Shown in pieces: positions 1-6,413 of a DNA stretch of 12,745 bases. Every line of letters begins with the position of its first letter. The stretch's first letter is position 1. The notes under the pieces were generated by a model. It did not search any database and was not told where the DNA came from. It saw only the letters and a program-made list of their open reading frames with translations. Location: contig JBGPSQ010000067.1 in NCBI GenBank assembly GCA_041490205.1, forward strand, positions 1 to 12,745, in the 5' to 3' direction. Source of the DNA: DATDDB01 sp041490205. Lineage in GTDB: Bacteria > Pseudomonadota > Gammaproteobacteria > Burkholderiales > Gallionellaceae. The position numbers and the translations under genes are program-made.

Positions 1-1234
1 ATTTTTGCAAAAATAGTCTGTTTGGATTAAGCCAATTTGACAAAAATCTTCCTGACAGCCGATGCCATCTAAAACTAAAGTCAAGAGGTGCCTCCTTGCT
101 GTAGCCCATTGCTTTCGCAAATGCCTGTCCGATGACCAATGACTCAGCAACGAAAGCCATTTGAATGTCAGGATCAAGCACGGTCATCGGCGTCGGAGCT
201 GCGTCGGTCATCCTCAAGTCGTCCCAAAACCCTCTTCTCTGATAAAAATTTCCAATAGGGTTCGCCCGCCAGAAATCGATCGCGGGAAAGGCCCATTTTT
301 TAACATCAATCATAACCATGCATGCTTCCCAAATGCCGCTCCTGACTTTTGGCGCTACCGCTGCATCGCCAAATTTTGAACTATCCAACCATAGCGGCCA
401 ATGCCAATAGTTTGGATTGTGCGCTGCTAATAAACTTAGAAACTTTTGGTTAGCTGTGAAGCCGATTATGCCGTCCGGCAATCTGAATGCCACCTCAAAC
501 GAGCCGTGATCTGGAAGCTGAATGTTATTTTCAGCAATTATTTGCTCGAATCTTTCCGCGCCTGCTTCCAATGTTGTTGATGCAATCGGCCCTGAGACAG
601 ATTTCATGATGTGTAGTTGGGTGTCCTCCCCTATCGAAAAGAACTGGCTAATGGTTCGCAGATTTTGTTGAGTGAGATGTCTTCGCAGGAAGGCACCAAT
701 ATCTGCCTCACGATTTTCGAAACAAATACTGGAAATTTTATCCCAATCGTTTCTTTTGGCCTCAGCAGTGCTTACGGATCCGTTTGATTCCAATGTTCGG
801 ACATATACCACATCAGCCCTGAGCAACTCTTTAGGTTCATTTCCGTTCGAAAGGATTACCTTTTTAGCAACATTAGGGGTGCGGACTCCAGCAGGAACCC
901 ATAGCACGGGAAATTCTGTCTCTTCTACTTTTACGAAATCTACCCTGACCTCGAATTTGCTGAAGGCATAATACGTTACCAACTGCGAAATCTTATCCGC
1001 ATCAAATTGCTGTCGTGGCTCATAGGGTGGATTCGGATTTGGCTTAAGCCTGTTGTCAGTAACATCTTTTCCGATACCAATTACCAAATAGCCACCATTA
1101 GAGTTCCACAGAGCTAGGCACGCTTTGACTATCTTGGCTTTACCTTCTGGCTGGTCAGGATCAATCCAGTCCTTGCATTCAATGTCCAGCGTCTCGGTGG
1201 GATTTAGTACAAGGTTCTCTAAGTTTAATGCCAC
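1..1234 (-). CDS. AlbA_2 (Schlafen-type) domain protein, 3' end cut by window edge
   Basis: A single open frame of 411 codons runs from a GTG at 1234 to the left edge without a stop. An in-frame TAA at 1250-1252 limits the start. A second GTG lies at 1238-1240, but the one at 1234 is better spaced from an AGAGG five bases upstream. Residues about 14-56 carry the AlbA_2 hallmarks: an acidic E-C-K motif (19-21), a helix, then N-S-N-G-G followed by a hydrophobic strand and G-I-G (44-55). AlbA_2 domains bind nucleic acid and occur in transcription regulators, Schlafen proteins and several phage-defence proteins. The remaining roughly 300 residues (for example W-rich stretches near 280-330) match nothing I recognise. 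The DNA is AT-richer than the rest of the window and has no partner gene in view, which suggests horizontally acquired accessory DNA. Domain call fairly sure; function unknown. Confidence 0.75.
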   Translation of the reverse strand, partial: MALNLENLVLNPTETLDIECKDWIDPDQPEGKAKIVKACLALWNSNGGYLVIGIGKDVTDNRLKPNPNPPYEPRQQFDADKISQLVTYYAFSKFEVRVDFVKVEETEFPVLWVPAGVRTPNVAKKVILSNGNEPKELLRADVVYVRTLESNGSVSTAEAKRNDWDKISSICFENREADIGAFLRRHLTQQNLRTISQFFSIGEDTQLHIMKSVSGPIASTTLEAGAERFEQIIAENNIQLPDHGSFEVAFRLPDGIIGFTANQKFLSLLAAHNPNYWHWPLWLDSSKFGDAAVAPKVRSGIWEACMVMIDVKKWAFPAIDFWRANPIGNFYQRRGFWDDLRMTDAAPTPMTVLDPDIQMAFVAESLVIGQAFAKAMGYSKEAPLDFSFRWHRLSGRFLSNWLNPNRLFLQK

Positions 1235-1331
1235 ATCCACCTCTGAAATTTATGGAAAATGACGGACTACCTCCACCAACAGCACGGACCATTCGAAGGT
1301 AACTCTATGAACGATTCTCGCCTTCCGCAGC

Positions 1332-1347
1332 ATTGTTCATTAACAAT
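1332..1347. repeat. Inverted repeat upstream of the AlbA_2 gene
   Basis: ATTGTT and AACAAT are perfect inverted arms around a 4-base centre. The repeat lies about 100 bases upstream of the GTG start of the AlbA_2 gene and between that gene and the terminator of the cytochrome operon. It could be an operator or chance; I see no convincing promoter hexamers next to it. The rest of 1235-1391 shows nothing recognisable. Confidence 0.3.
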
Positions 1348-1391
1348 TCTACGTCTGCTCTTGGGCTAACGCCATAGTTTCCGTCCGAGAA

Positions 1392-1426
1392 GGCGAAAAA
1401 CAAAAAGCCGGGTTGCCCCGGCTTTT
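1392..1426 (-). terminator. Rho-independent terminator of the cytochrome operon
   Basis: Read on the minus strand, AAAAGCCGGG and CCCGGCTTTT form a 10-bp stem around a GCAA loop. The stem runs into a T-rich tract (TTTTTGTTTTT) at 1406-1395. It begins about 40 bases after the stop of the diheme cytochrome gene, so it should end the four-gene transcript. Confidence 0.9.
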
Positions 1427-1466
1427 GCTGTAGTGCGCGATACTGTTCCCGCCAGTGATTCGGAAC

Positions 1467-2039
1467 TCAGTAGTCGGGATAGTTCGGGATCGAGACGGTG
1501 TCTTCCTTGAAAATGCCCTTCTCCGCCTTGGTGTGGCAGGAATTGCAATAGCTCAGGGATTTCACGTCCTGATTGCCCTTGACCATCTTCTCCGGGATGG
1601 AGTGGTGCTTGCGCTTGATGTAGCGCACTTCGGTGATGCGCAACGGAGCTTCCACGTCCTCGGTGGCGACGGTTATCTTGCGGGATATCTTGTAATAGGA
1701 TTTGTCCGAGGAATTGGCCAGTGCATATTCGCGCAGGGCTTGCAGTGTTTCCTTGTCGAGGTCGGCAACTTCTCCGAAATGGTCGTGCAGCGCCTCGGCC
1801 GTCAGCAACTTCTGCCAGGATTTTTCCGGCAGCAGGCCCGGCTGGTAGGCGAAGTGGCAGGAGCCGCATTCTTCCTTGTATTGCTTGTTGTCGACCGGCT
1901 TGACGCCCACCCCTTTCCAGCCCTGGACCGTGCCGTGCCCGAGCCAGTCAAAGAAGTCTTCCTCGGCGATGGCCGTGCTGCCTGTCAGCAACAGGGCAGC
2001 GGACAGCAGCGCGATGATCTTGGTCTTTTTCTGCATCAT
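1467..2039 (-). CDS. Diheme cytochrome c (DHC family)
   Basis: The 190-residue precursor has a signal peptide (KK at 4-5, a hydrophobic core to about 20, cleavage near A-I-A at 23-25). It has two c-type haem sites, CGSCH at 58-62 and CNSCH at 165-169, so the mature protein is periplasmic. Size and haem spacing fit the DHC family, whose Rhodobacter sphaeroides member passes electrons to the neighbouring haem protein SHP. Several His residues between the sites (for example 85, 87, 145, 146) can supply distal ligands. It is last in the operon. Its AGGAG ribosome site overlaps the TAG stop of the SHP-like gene 10 bases upstream, which suggests coupled translation. The first of two adjacent ATGs is better spaced and was chosen. 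The electron donor is probably the cytochrome b561 of the same operon (inference). Confidence 0.87.
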   Translation of the reverse strand: MMQKKTKIIALLSAALLLTGSTAIAEEDFFDWLGHGTVQGWKGVGVKPVDNKQYKEECGSCHFAYQPGLLPEKSWQKLLTAEALHDHFGEVADLDKETLQALREYALANSSDKSYYKISRKITVATEDVEAPLRITEVRYIKRKHHSIPEKMVKGNQDVKSLSYCNSCHTKAEKGIFKEDTVSIPNYPDY

Positions 2040-2049
2040 TGTATTTCTC

Positions 2050-2457
2050 CTAGTTTGCGCCCATCAGGAACTTGAGGAAGTCGCCCTTTTCCTGTGCAGT
2101 GCATTCGCGGCCCCAGGCCCATTCGCAATTGCGCTTGAACCATTTTTCGATTTTTTTCTGGTCGGTGTAGCGATCGGCATTGACGCTGGGCGCCATCGGG
2201 TCGATCACCTTCTTGGTCTTGTTGTGCTTGCCGGGCTTGGTAATGTCGGCATCATGGCAGCTGGTGCAGGAACGCTTGTCGCCTTCCTTGCTGGCCACTT
2301 CCTTGGACCAGTTTTGCTTGCCCTGCTCGGCGGAGAATTTTGTTGCGCCGTCCTTTTTGAACTGGGTAAATTCAGCGTCGGTTGCAGGGGTGGCGAGTGC
2401 CATAGCCGGGGCTGCCAGGGTAAAACAGAATATCATCAGTGTGTGCAATTTTTTCAT
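2050..2457 (-). CDS. SHP-like monoheme cytochrome c (DUF1924)
   Basis: This is a 135-residue precursor with a signal peptide (cleavage near residue 20-25) and one haem c site, CTSCH at 64-68. The C-terminal part has the family pattern R-N-C-E-W-A-W-G-R-E-C-T at 109-120. In R. sphaeroides SHP the sixth haem ligand is an Asn next to a Cys of a disulphide, and that Asn swings away to let oxygen or nitric oxide bind. N110 with C111 and C119 fits this arrangement, so the same ligand-binding chemistry is likely. The physiological substrate of SHP proteins is still unsettled. The start at 2457 has GGAG six bases upstream; a longer frame begins at 2475 but would overlap the preceding gene and lacks a better ribosome site. 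It lies between the unknown membrane protein (11 bases) and DHC. Confidence 0.87.
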   Translation of the reverse strand: MKKLHTLMIFCFTLAAPAMALATPATDAEFTQFKKDGATKFSAEQGKQNWSKEVASKEGDKRSCTSCHDADITKPGKHNKTKKVIDPMAPSVNADRYTDQKKIEKWFKRNCEWAWGRECTAQEKGDFLKFLMGAN

Positions 2458-2468
2458 TTCAGTCTCCA

Positions 2469-3110
2469 TTACCAAACCATTTTAATGCCGATGGCCATCA
2501 GGGCCGCGCCCAGTTCCGCCTGCCCGGCATGGGAGGTAGGAACGGTGGATGCAGCCGATTTATTCACCGCCTTGGCCATGAGTACGGCGCCGGTTATGCC
2601 CAGCAGCGCGTGCAGATTGTCCGGATCGGTGATGCCATTGTCGAAGTGGATGTCATCCCAGTGGGCCATGATGCCGGTCGCGATGGTTGCCGCCGCCAGG
2701 GCAACGGTCGCGCGAGCAAGTTTCGCGTGCGTTCCCGTCCGGTCGCGCGGGGGCTGTTGGGACGGGGGAGGGCAGTTGCGTTCGCATCCTTCGCCCGGGG
2801 CCGACATCGCGGTCAGGACGGCGGCGGCGATGGTCGAGATACCGAGATATTTGTGAGTCTTGTTCAGGGTGAACGACGACTCCTTGAATTCGGCAGCCGG
2901 CTTGGCGGGGGCGGCCGAGGCCACGTTGCGCGCGGCATTGGAAGATGCCCCCGCGTCGTTTTGCGCCAGCAAATAAGACGACTGCAGATTGCCGCCATGG
3001 AATATCGCGGCGTCCTGGGGCATGGAGATTTCCTGTACCGGCCCCTCCGCCTGCGCCATTCCGGCCATCAGGGCCAGGAGTAATCCAACCAATCTTGTAC
3101 TGCCTTTCAT
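2469..3110 (-). CDS. Uncharacterised His-bearing four-helix membrane protein in SHP operon
   Basis: I do not recognise the family. The 213-residue product has a signal peptide (cleavage near A-Q-A, 19-21), then an Ala/Ser/Asn-rich periplasmic stretch (about 22-80). Four predicted membrane helices follow at about 88-104, 131-149, 165-180 and 194-211. His residues sit at the helix ends (86, 128, 150, 167, 194; also 155), a layout reminiscent of b-type haem ligation in b561-like proteins. Two Cys (109, 113) flank a Pro-rich loop. An AGGAG six bases before the ATG supports the start. It is second in the operon, 65 bases after cytochrome b561 and 11 before the SHP-like gene. That position suggests a membrane partner in the same electron path. 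Haem binding is an inference, not shown. Confidence 0.8.
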   Translation of the reverse strand: MKGSTRLVGLLLALMAGMAQAEGPVQEISMPQDAAIFHGGNLQSSYLLAQNDAGASSNAARNVASAAPAKPAAEFKESSFTLNKTHKYLGISTIAAAVLTAMSAPGEGCERNCPPPSQQPPRDRTGTHAKLARATVALAAATIATGIMAHWDDIHFDNGITDPDNLHALLGITGAVLMAKAVNKSAASTVPTSHAGQAELGAALMAIGIKMVW

Positions 3111-3175
3111 TCAGTGCTCCTGTGTGGTCTTGTTTGAATAAAAAAGGTAATTAAACTTAATGTCCGTAAATAAAA

Positions 3176-3796
3176 TCAGGATTCGGGATGTTGCGGCTGG
3201 CGCTTGTTTCCGGTGACCATCGCGCGTACCAGATTTTCCTCGTGCTGGAGGCTTCCTCCGATCACCCCGCCCAAATGCAGCACTACCAGCGCCAGCGTGG
3301 CGTTGCTGAGGAATTCGTGCAGTTCACGGAAGGCATAGCTTGATTCATCGCTGAAATGATGTTCCAGCGACAGCAGCGGCCCCTCGAAATCGATGGTGGC
3401 CAGCGTCAACAAGCCCGTGGTGAAAATCAAGGCCAGCACGCCGAGCAGGGAGAATACCATTAAAGCGCCCGCCGGGTTATGCCCCAGATAATGCTTGACC
3501 GGGTGTTTGCCAAACATGGAACGCATGTAAGCAATAGTTTCTGCAGGGGAGAACACAAAGGAATTGAAGCGGGAATAACGGCTGCCGAAAAAGCCCAGGT
3601 ATATGCGCGCAACCAGCAGTATGCACAGGCCGTAACCGATCAGGGTGTGAATATCACCAAAATGGAATTCGGCCGTCAGGTACGCGGAGGCGAACCCGAT
3701 CACGAGTGTCCAGTGAAATAGCCGGATGGGGAAATCCCATACTTTAATCTTATTGGCCCCGTTATCCGGGGATGTTGCCGTGTTCGCGTTTTGCAT
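3176..3796 (-). CDS. Cytochrome b561, COG3658-type membrane cytochrome
   Basis: This is a 206-residue inner-membrane protein of the bacterial cytochrome b561/Ni-hydrogenase b-subunit group. A short polar N-terminus is followed by V-W-D-F-P-I-R-L-F-H-W, the usual first-helix entry. Helices lie near 26-42, 48-69, 110-133 and 158-181. Four His fit the two haem b sites: H28, H50, H160 and H174. Such proteins oxidise quinol and reduce a periplasmic partner. Here the obvious partners are DHC and the SHP-like cytochrome downstream, the arrangement also known in Rhodobacter and Shewanella. The ATG at 3796 was chosen. A TTG at 3820 is in frame but lies in the T-tract of a terminator and has no ribosome site; even the ATG has only a weak one. 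It is first of four genes. Confidence 0.87.
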   Translation of the reverse strand: MQNANTATSPDNGANKIKVWDFPIRLFHWTLVIGFASAYLTAEFHFGDIHTLIGYGLCILLVARIYLGFFGSRYSRFNSFVFSPAETIAYMRSMFGKHPVKHYLGHNPAGALMVFSLLGVLALIFTTGLLTLATIDFEGPLLSLEHHFSDESSYAFRELHEFLSNATLALVVLHLGGVIGGSLQHEENLVRAMVTGNKRQPQHPES

Positions 3797-3817
3797 TGGA
3801 TCTATTTGATTTGTTGT

Positions 3818-3846
3818 CAAAAAATAAGGCGCGCCGGGGCGCGCCT
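3818..3846 (-). terminator. Rho-independent terminator after the beta-barrel gene
   Basis: On the minus strand AGGCGCGC and GCGCGCCT pair around a 4-base loop, followed by TTATTTTTT. It lies about 75 bases past the stop of the outer-membrane protein gene. Its T-tract ends only about 22 bases before the cytochrome b561 ATG, leaving almost no room for a separate promoter. Confidence 0.85.
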
Positions 3847-3920
3847 GAAGCTTTGTGCTTTAGCAACCGCGGAAATCAGACCAAGGCCGGCCGATTTTGG
3901 TTCCCGCTTTTTTCAAAAAT

Positions 3921-4955
3921 TTAAAAAGCCACTCTTGCTCCCACCATCAATGTGTATTGTGGCACAAGTTGCAGCGAATTGACGCGCCGGTAAACCGGCA
4001 ATTGCAGGAAACCGTAAACCGATGCGCCGCCGCCGAGCTGCACCGATGCGCCGGGCGCCAGGTAAGCCAACGTGCCGCCGGTAGTGGGGCCGCCGGTCAC
4101 GGGGTCGGGCGGGGTGGCGTTGGTTCCGTTATCAAACTGGCGGTTGATGATATTCAGTTGCAGCATGGGCGAAATCCTGGCCCCAAATCCCGCGTAGCGG
4201 ATGCCAACATTCAAGGCATACGTATCGCCGGGGCGGAAATTATTCCTAGTCGCCATTGCCCGCTGCACGGTTCCCTGCAGGAACCAGCCATAGTGATCTA
4301 TCGTGCCAGTGGTATAGCCGCCGAAGATGGCATCGGTCGATCCCGTGCCGATTTGCAGGCTGGCATCAAGGGGCGTGCCCGCCGCCGCGCCTGCGTTGAA
4401 ATTGGCGTTGGTGCTGCCGGTGGGGAGTTTCAAGCCGACGATGACCCCAGCGGTTCCTCCTTCGGAAAACCCGGTGTACCTGCCGGTCACGCGGATGTCG
4501 CCGATGCCGCTGTCGGATGAAGTCGAATACCCGGATCCCAAGGGGGCGGCATTACCGTAAGTGCCGTGCGTCCGCTGCACGTAAGGAATCTGTGCGCCGA
4601 TGCCCCAGGTATCGTCGTTATAGATCAGGGTGGCGGTGACAGTCCGGGTTTTGGTGTAGGCCTCGATTTCCTGGCCTGCATTCAACTGCCGGTTGATCAG
4701 GGCAGGTGAGGCAGACCCGGTTCCGTAATGCTGGCGGTTCTGGTTGAGGTAATCGTAAGAGAGCTCGGCGACAAACCCATGGTTGCCGGAGATGCCCTGC
4801 GTTTCCCAGTCGCGCGACAATGTGCTGCCGCAAGCGGCGCAGGCCAGGGCTTCGGTAGAGGCGGCCAGGCTGGATGCAGCCGCGAGAAGCATGAGCGAGG
4901 TGCGCAGGCCGGCACGGATTTTGATGGGGTGTTGGTTCGAACGAAGTTGCAGCAT
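3921..4955 (-). CDS. Outer-membrane beta-barrel protein, function unknown
   Basis: The 344-residue precursor has a long signal peptide (hydrophobic core about 20-32, cleavage near 36-38). The mature N-terminus is A-C-A-A-C-G-S-T-L-S-R-D-W, a C-x-x-C pair without the His a c-type haem would need. The rest alternates short amphipathic strands rich in Gly, Tyr and Asn, and the chain ends in Phe after V-A, the usual sorting signal for outer-membrane barrels. Similar proteins are annotated as hypothetical or 'transporter' and often sit near respiratory or copper-handling genes, as far as I recall. GAGGA eight bases before the ATG supports the start. It is divergent from the regB-like gene and is followed by its own terminator. 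What it carries or binds cannot be read from the sequence. Confidence 0.75.
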   Translation of the reverse strand: MLQLRSNQHPIKIRAGLRTSLMLLAAASSLAASTEALACAACGSTLSRDWETQGISGNHGFVAELSYDYLNQNRQHYGTGSASPALINRQLNAGQEIEAYTKTRTVTATLIYNDDTWGIGAQIPYVQRTHGTYGNAAPLGSGYSTSSDSGIGDIRVTGRYTGFSEGGTAGVIVGLKLPTGSTNANFNAGAAAGTPLDASLQIGTGSTDAIFGGYTTGTIDHYGWFLQGTVQRAMATRNNFRPGDTYALNVGIRYAGFGARISPMLQLNIINRQFDNGTNATPPDPVTGGPTTGGTLAYLAPGASVQLGGGASVYGFLQLPVYRRVNSLQLVPQYTLMVGARVAF

Positions 4956-5093
4956 CGGTGATTTCCTCGACAGTTTGCAGTTAGAAATTTTTACCCTGCC
5001 ATTCTAGCGAGGCGCGTCCTCCGGTTTGTGCGGCATATTGTCGCAGCGGGCCAATTTCATGTGTCACCCTGCAAACGCGGCGCTGCCGCTATG

Positions 5094-5099
5094 TATAAT
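5094..5099 (+). promoter_or_regulatory. -10 box placed for a leaderless regB transcript
   Basis: A perfect TATAAT ends six bases before the ATG at 5106, so transcription starting at the usual distance would begin at or next to the start codon. No TTGACA-like -35 box is seen 16-18 bases upstream, and no ribosome site precedes the ATG. The site could therefore be activator-dependent, or chance. Confidence 0.5.
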
Positions 5100-5105
5100 T
5101 GCGGC

Positions 5106-6413
5106 ATGAACCTGTTCGCTTCACAGACCGGCCACCATCATTTGCGCCGCCTCGTCGCCTTGCGCGGCATCGCTGTTGCCGCGCAAGGCGCTGCCTTGGC
5201 GCTGGCCTATCTTATTCTCGACATGCATCTGCCGTGGCTGCCCTTGTTCGCCGCCATCGCCGCGCTTTCCGTGCTGAACCTGCTCACCTGGTTGCGGCTG
5301 CGCAGCGATCGCCCGGTAAGCAATGTTGAGTTGTTCGCTCAGCTATGCGCGGATGTCCTGGCGCTGGCCGTGCTGCTTTATTTCAGCGGCGGCTCGGCCA
5401 ACCCGTTCATCTCGCTGTTCCTGCTGCCGCTGGTAATCGCCGCCACCACCTTGCCGCGCGGCTACACCTGGGGCATGGCCGCGCTGACCACACTCTGCTA
5501 CTCCCTGCTGATGAAGTTCTACGTGCCGCTGCCGCACTCCGAGCCAGCCATGCCAAGTAACACAGGCATGGCAGGCATGGATGGCATGGCGCACGACATG
5601 GGTGGCATGTCCCCGGACAACATTTTCAACCTGCATGTCATCGGTATGTGGCTGGGCTATGTGCTGAGCGCCGGGATCATTGCTTTTTTCGTGGTCAGGA
5701 TGGCGCAGGCGGTGCGCGAGCGCGACGAGTCGCTAGCCAAGGCGCGCGAGGAGACGCTTCGAAACGAGCGCATCGTGGCGTTGGGCACCCTGGCGGCGGG
5801 CGCCGCGCATGAACTGGGCACGCCGCTTTCTACCATGGCGGTGGTGATCGGCGAGCTGGGGCATGAGGCAAACCTGCCTGCAGAATGGCGAGAAAGCCTC
5901 ACCCTGCTCGACGGACAGGTGCGCAATTGCCGCCGCATCCTGGACAAGATGCTGGATGATACGCAGAACGTCTCCAAGCAGCCGCTGGCTCAATTTTTGG
6001 ACGAGACGATGGATGAATGGCGGTTGCTGCGCCCGGCCACCGCATGCCGCTACCAGGCAGACGGCTGCGGCCAGGCCGAATTGCCGCATGCCGATCCCGC
6101 TTTGCGCGCGGCGCTGCTCAACTTGCTCAATAACGCAGCCGATGCCTCCCCCGAAGAAATCGAAGTAACCGCTCGCTGCGAAGGGCAGAACCTGATCCTG
6201 ACCATCAACGACCACGGGCCGGGGCTGACGCCGGAAGCGGCGGCACGCGCCGGTTCCGCCTTCTTCACTACCAAGCGGCATGGCCGGGGACTGGGCCTGT
6301 TCCTCGCCAATGCCACGCTGGAGCGCCTGGGCGGCAAGGTGCGGCTGTTCAACCGGGAAGGGGGCGGGGCGGCGACCGAGGTAACGCTTCCCATACGGAG
6401 GGTGGACGCATGA
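5106..6413 (+). CDS. regB: RegB/PrrB-type redox sensor histidine kinase
   Basis: The 435-residue protein has six N-terminal membrane helices (about 17-180) and a cytoplasmic kinase core. The quinone-linked motif G-G-S-A-N-P-F is at 95-101. The H-box has phospho-acceptor H235 in A-H-E-L-G-T-P. A Cys at 275 lies exactly 40 residues on, matching the spacing of redox-active Cys265 to His225 in Rhodobacter RegB. The ATP site shows N-L-L-N-N-A-A-D-A (339-347), N-D-H-G-P-G (368-373) and G-R-G-L-G-L (393-398). RegB autophosphorylates in reducing conditions and signals to RegA. The periplasmic loop between helices 5 and 6 (about 144-177) is unusually Met/His-rich. The ATG at 5106 was chosen because similarity begins just after it; an upstream GTG at 5028 is implausible. 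The next gene overlaps by 4 bases. Confidence 0.88.
   Translation: MNLFASQTGHHHLRRLVALRGIAVAAQGAALALAYLILDMHLPWLPLFAAIAALSVLNLLTWLRLRSDRPVSNVELFAQLCADVLALAVLLYFSGGSANPFISLFLLPLVIAATTLPRGYTWGMAALTTLCYSLLMKFYVPLPHSEPAMPSNTGMAGMDGMAHDMGGMSPDNIFNLHVIGMWLGYVLSAGIIAFFVVRMAQAVRERDESLAKAREETLRNERIVALGTLAAGAAHELGTPLSTMAVVIGELGHEANLPAEWRESLTLLDGQVRNCRRILDKMLDDTQNVSKQPLAQFLDETMDEWRLLRPATACRYQADGCGQAELPHADPALRAALLNLLNNAADASPEEIEVTARCEGQNLILTINDHGPGLTPEAAARAGSAFFTTKRHGRGLGLFLANATLERLGGKVRLFNREGGGAATEVTLPIRRVDA
5565..5609 (+). repeat. GGCATG repeats encoding a Met-rich loop
   Basis: GGCATG occurs at 5565, 5574, 5583 and 5604, the first three at an exact 9-base period. They encode G-M pairs in the periplasmic loop of the RegB-like kinase. 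The regular period points to local duplication as the origin of the insert. Confidence 0.7.

Noticed and set aside
161..971. Small plus-strand frames of 72 and 99 residues at the left end
   Set aside because: They lie antisense to the continuous 411-codon AlbA_2 frame and show no ribosome site or recognisable domain.
1455..2856. Long plus-strand frames opposite the cytochrome operon
   Set aside because: They are shadows of genes with haem motifs, signal peptides and ribosome sites on the minus strand.
3790..3818. TTGACA right after the terminator as a -35 box for the cytochrome operon
   Set aside because: The matching -10 position would fall at and after the ATG and reads AATGCA, which is not promoter-like and would start transcription inside the gene.
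3806..3820. FNR-like box TTGAT-N5-GTCAA just before cytochrome b561
   Set aside because: The FNR consensus has a four-base centre and ATCAA on the right. Here the centre is five bases and one arm base differs, and the site overlaps a terminator T-tract rather than a promoter.
5028..5105. Longer N-terminus for the RegB-like kinase from GTG at 5028
   Set aside because: No ribosome site, and the added residues do not look like the family; they also include a perfect -10 box.
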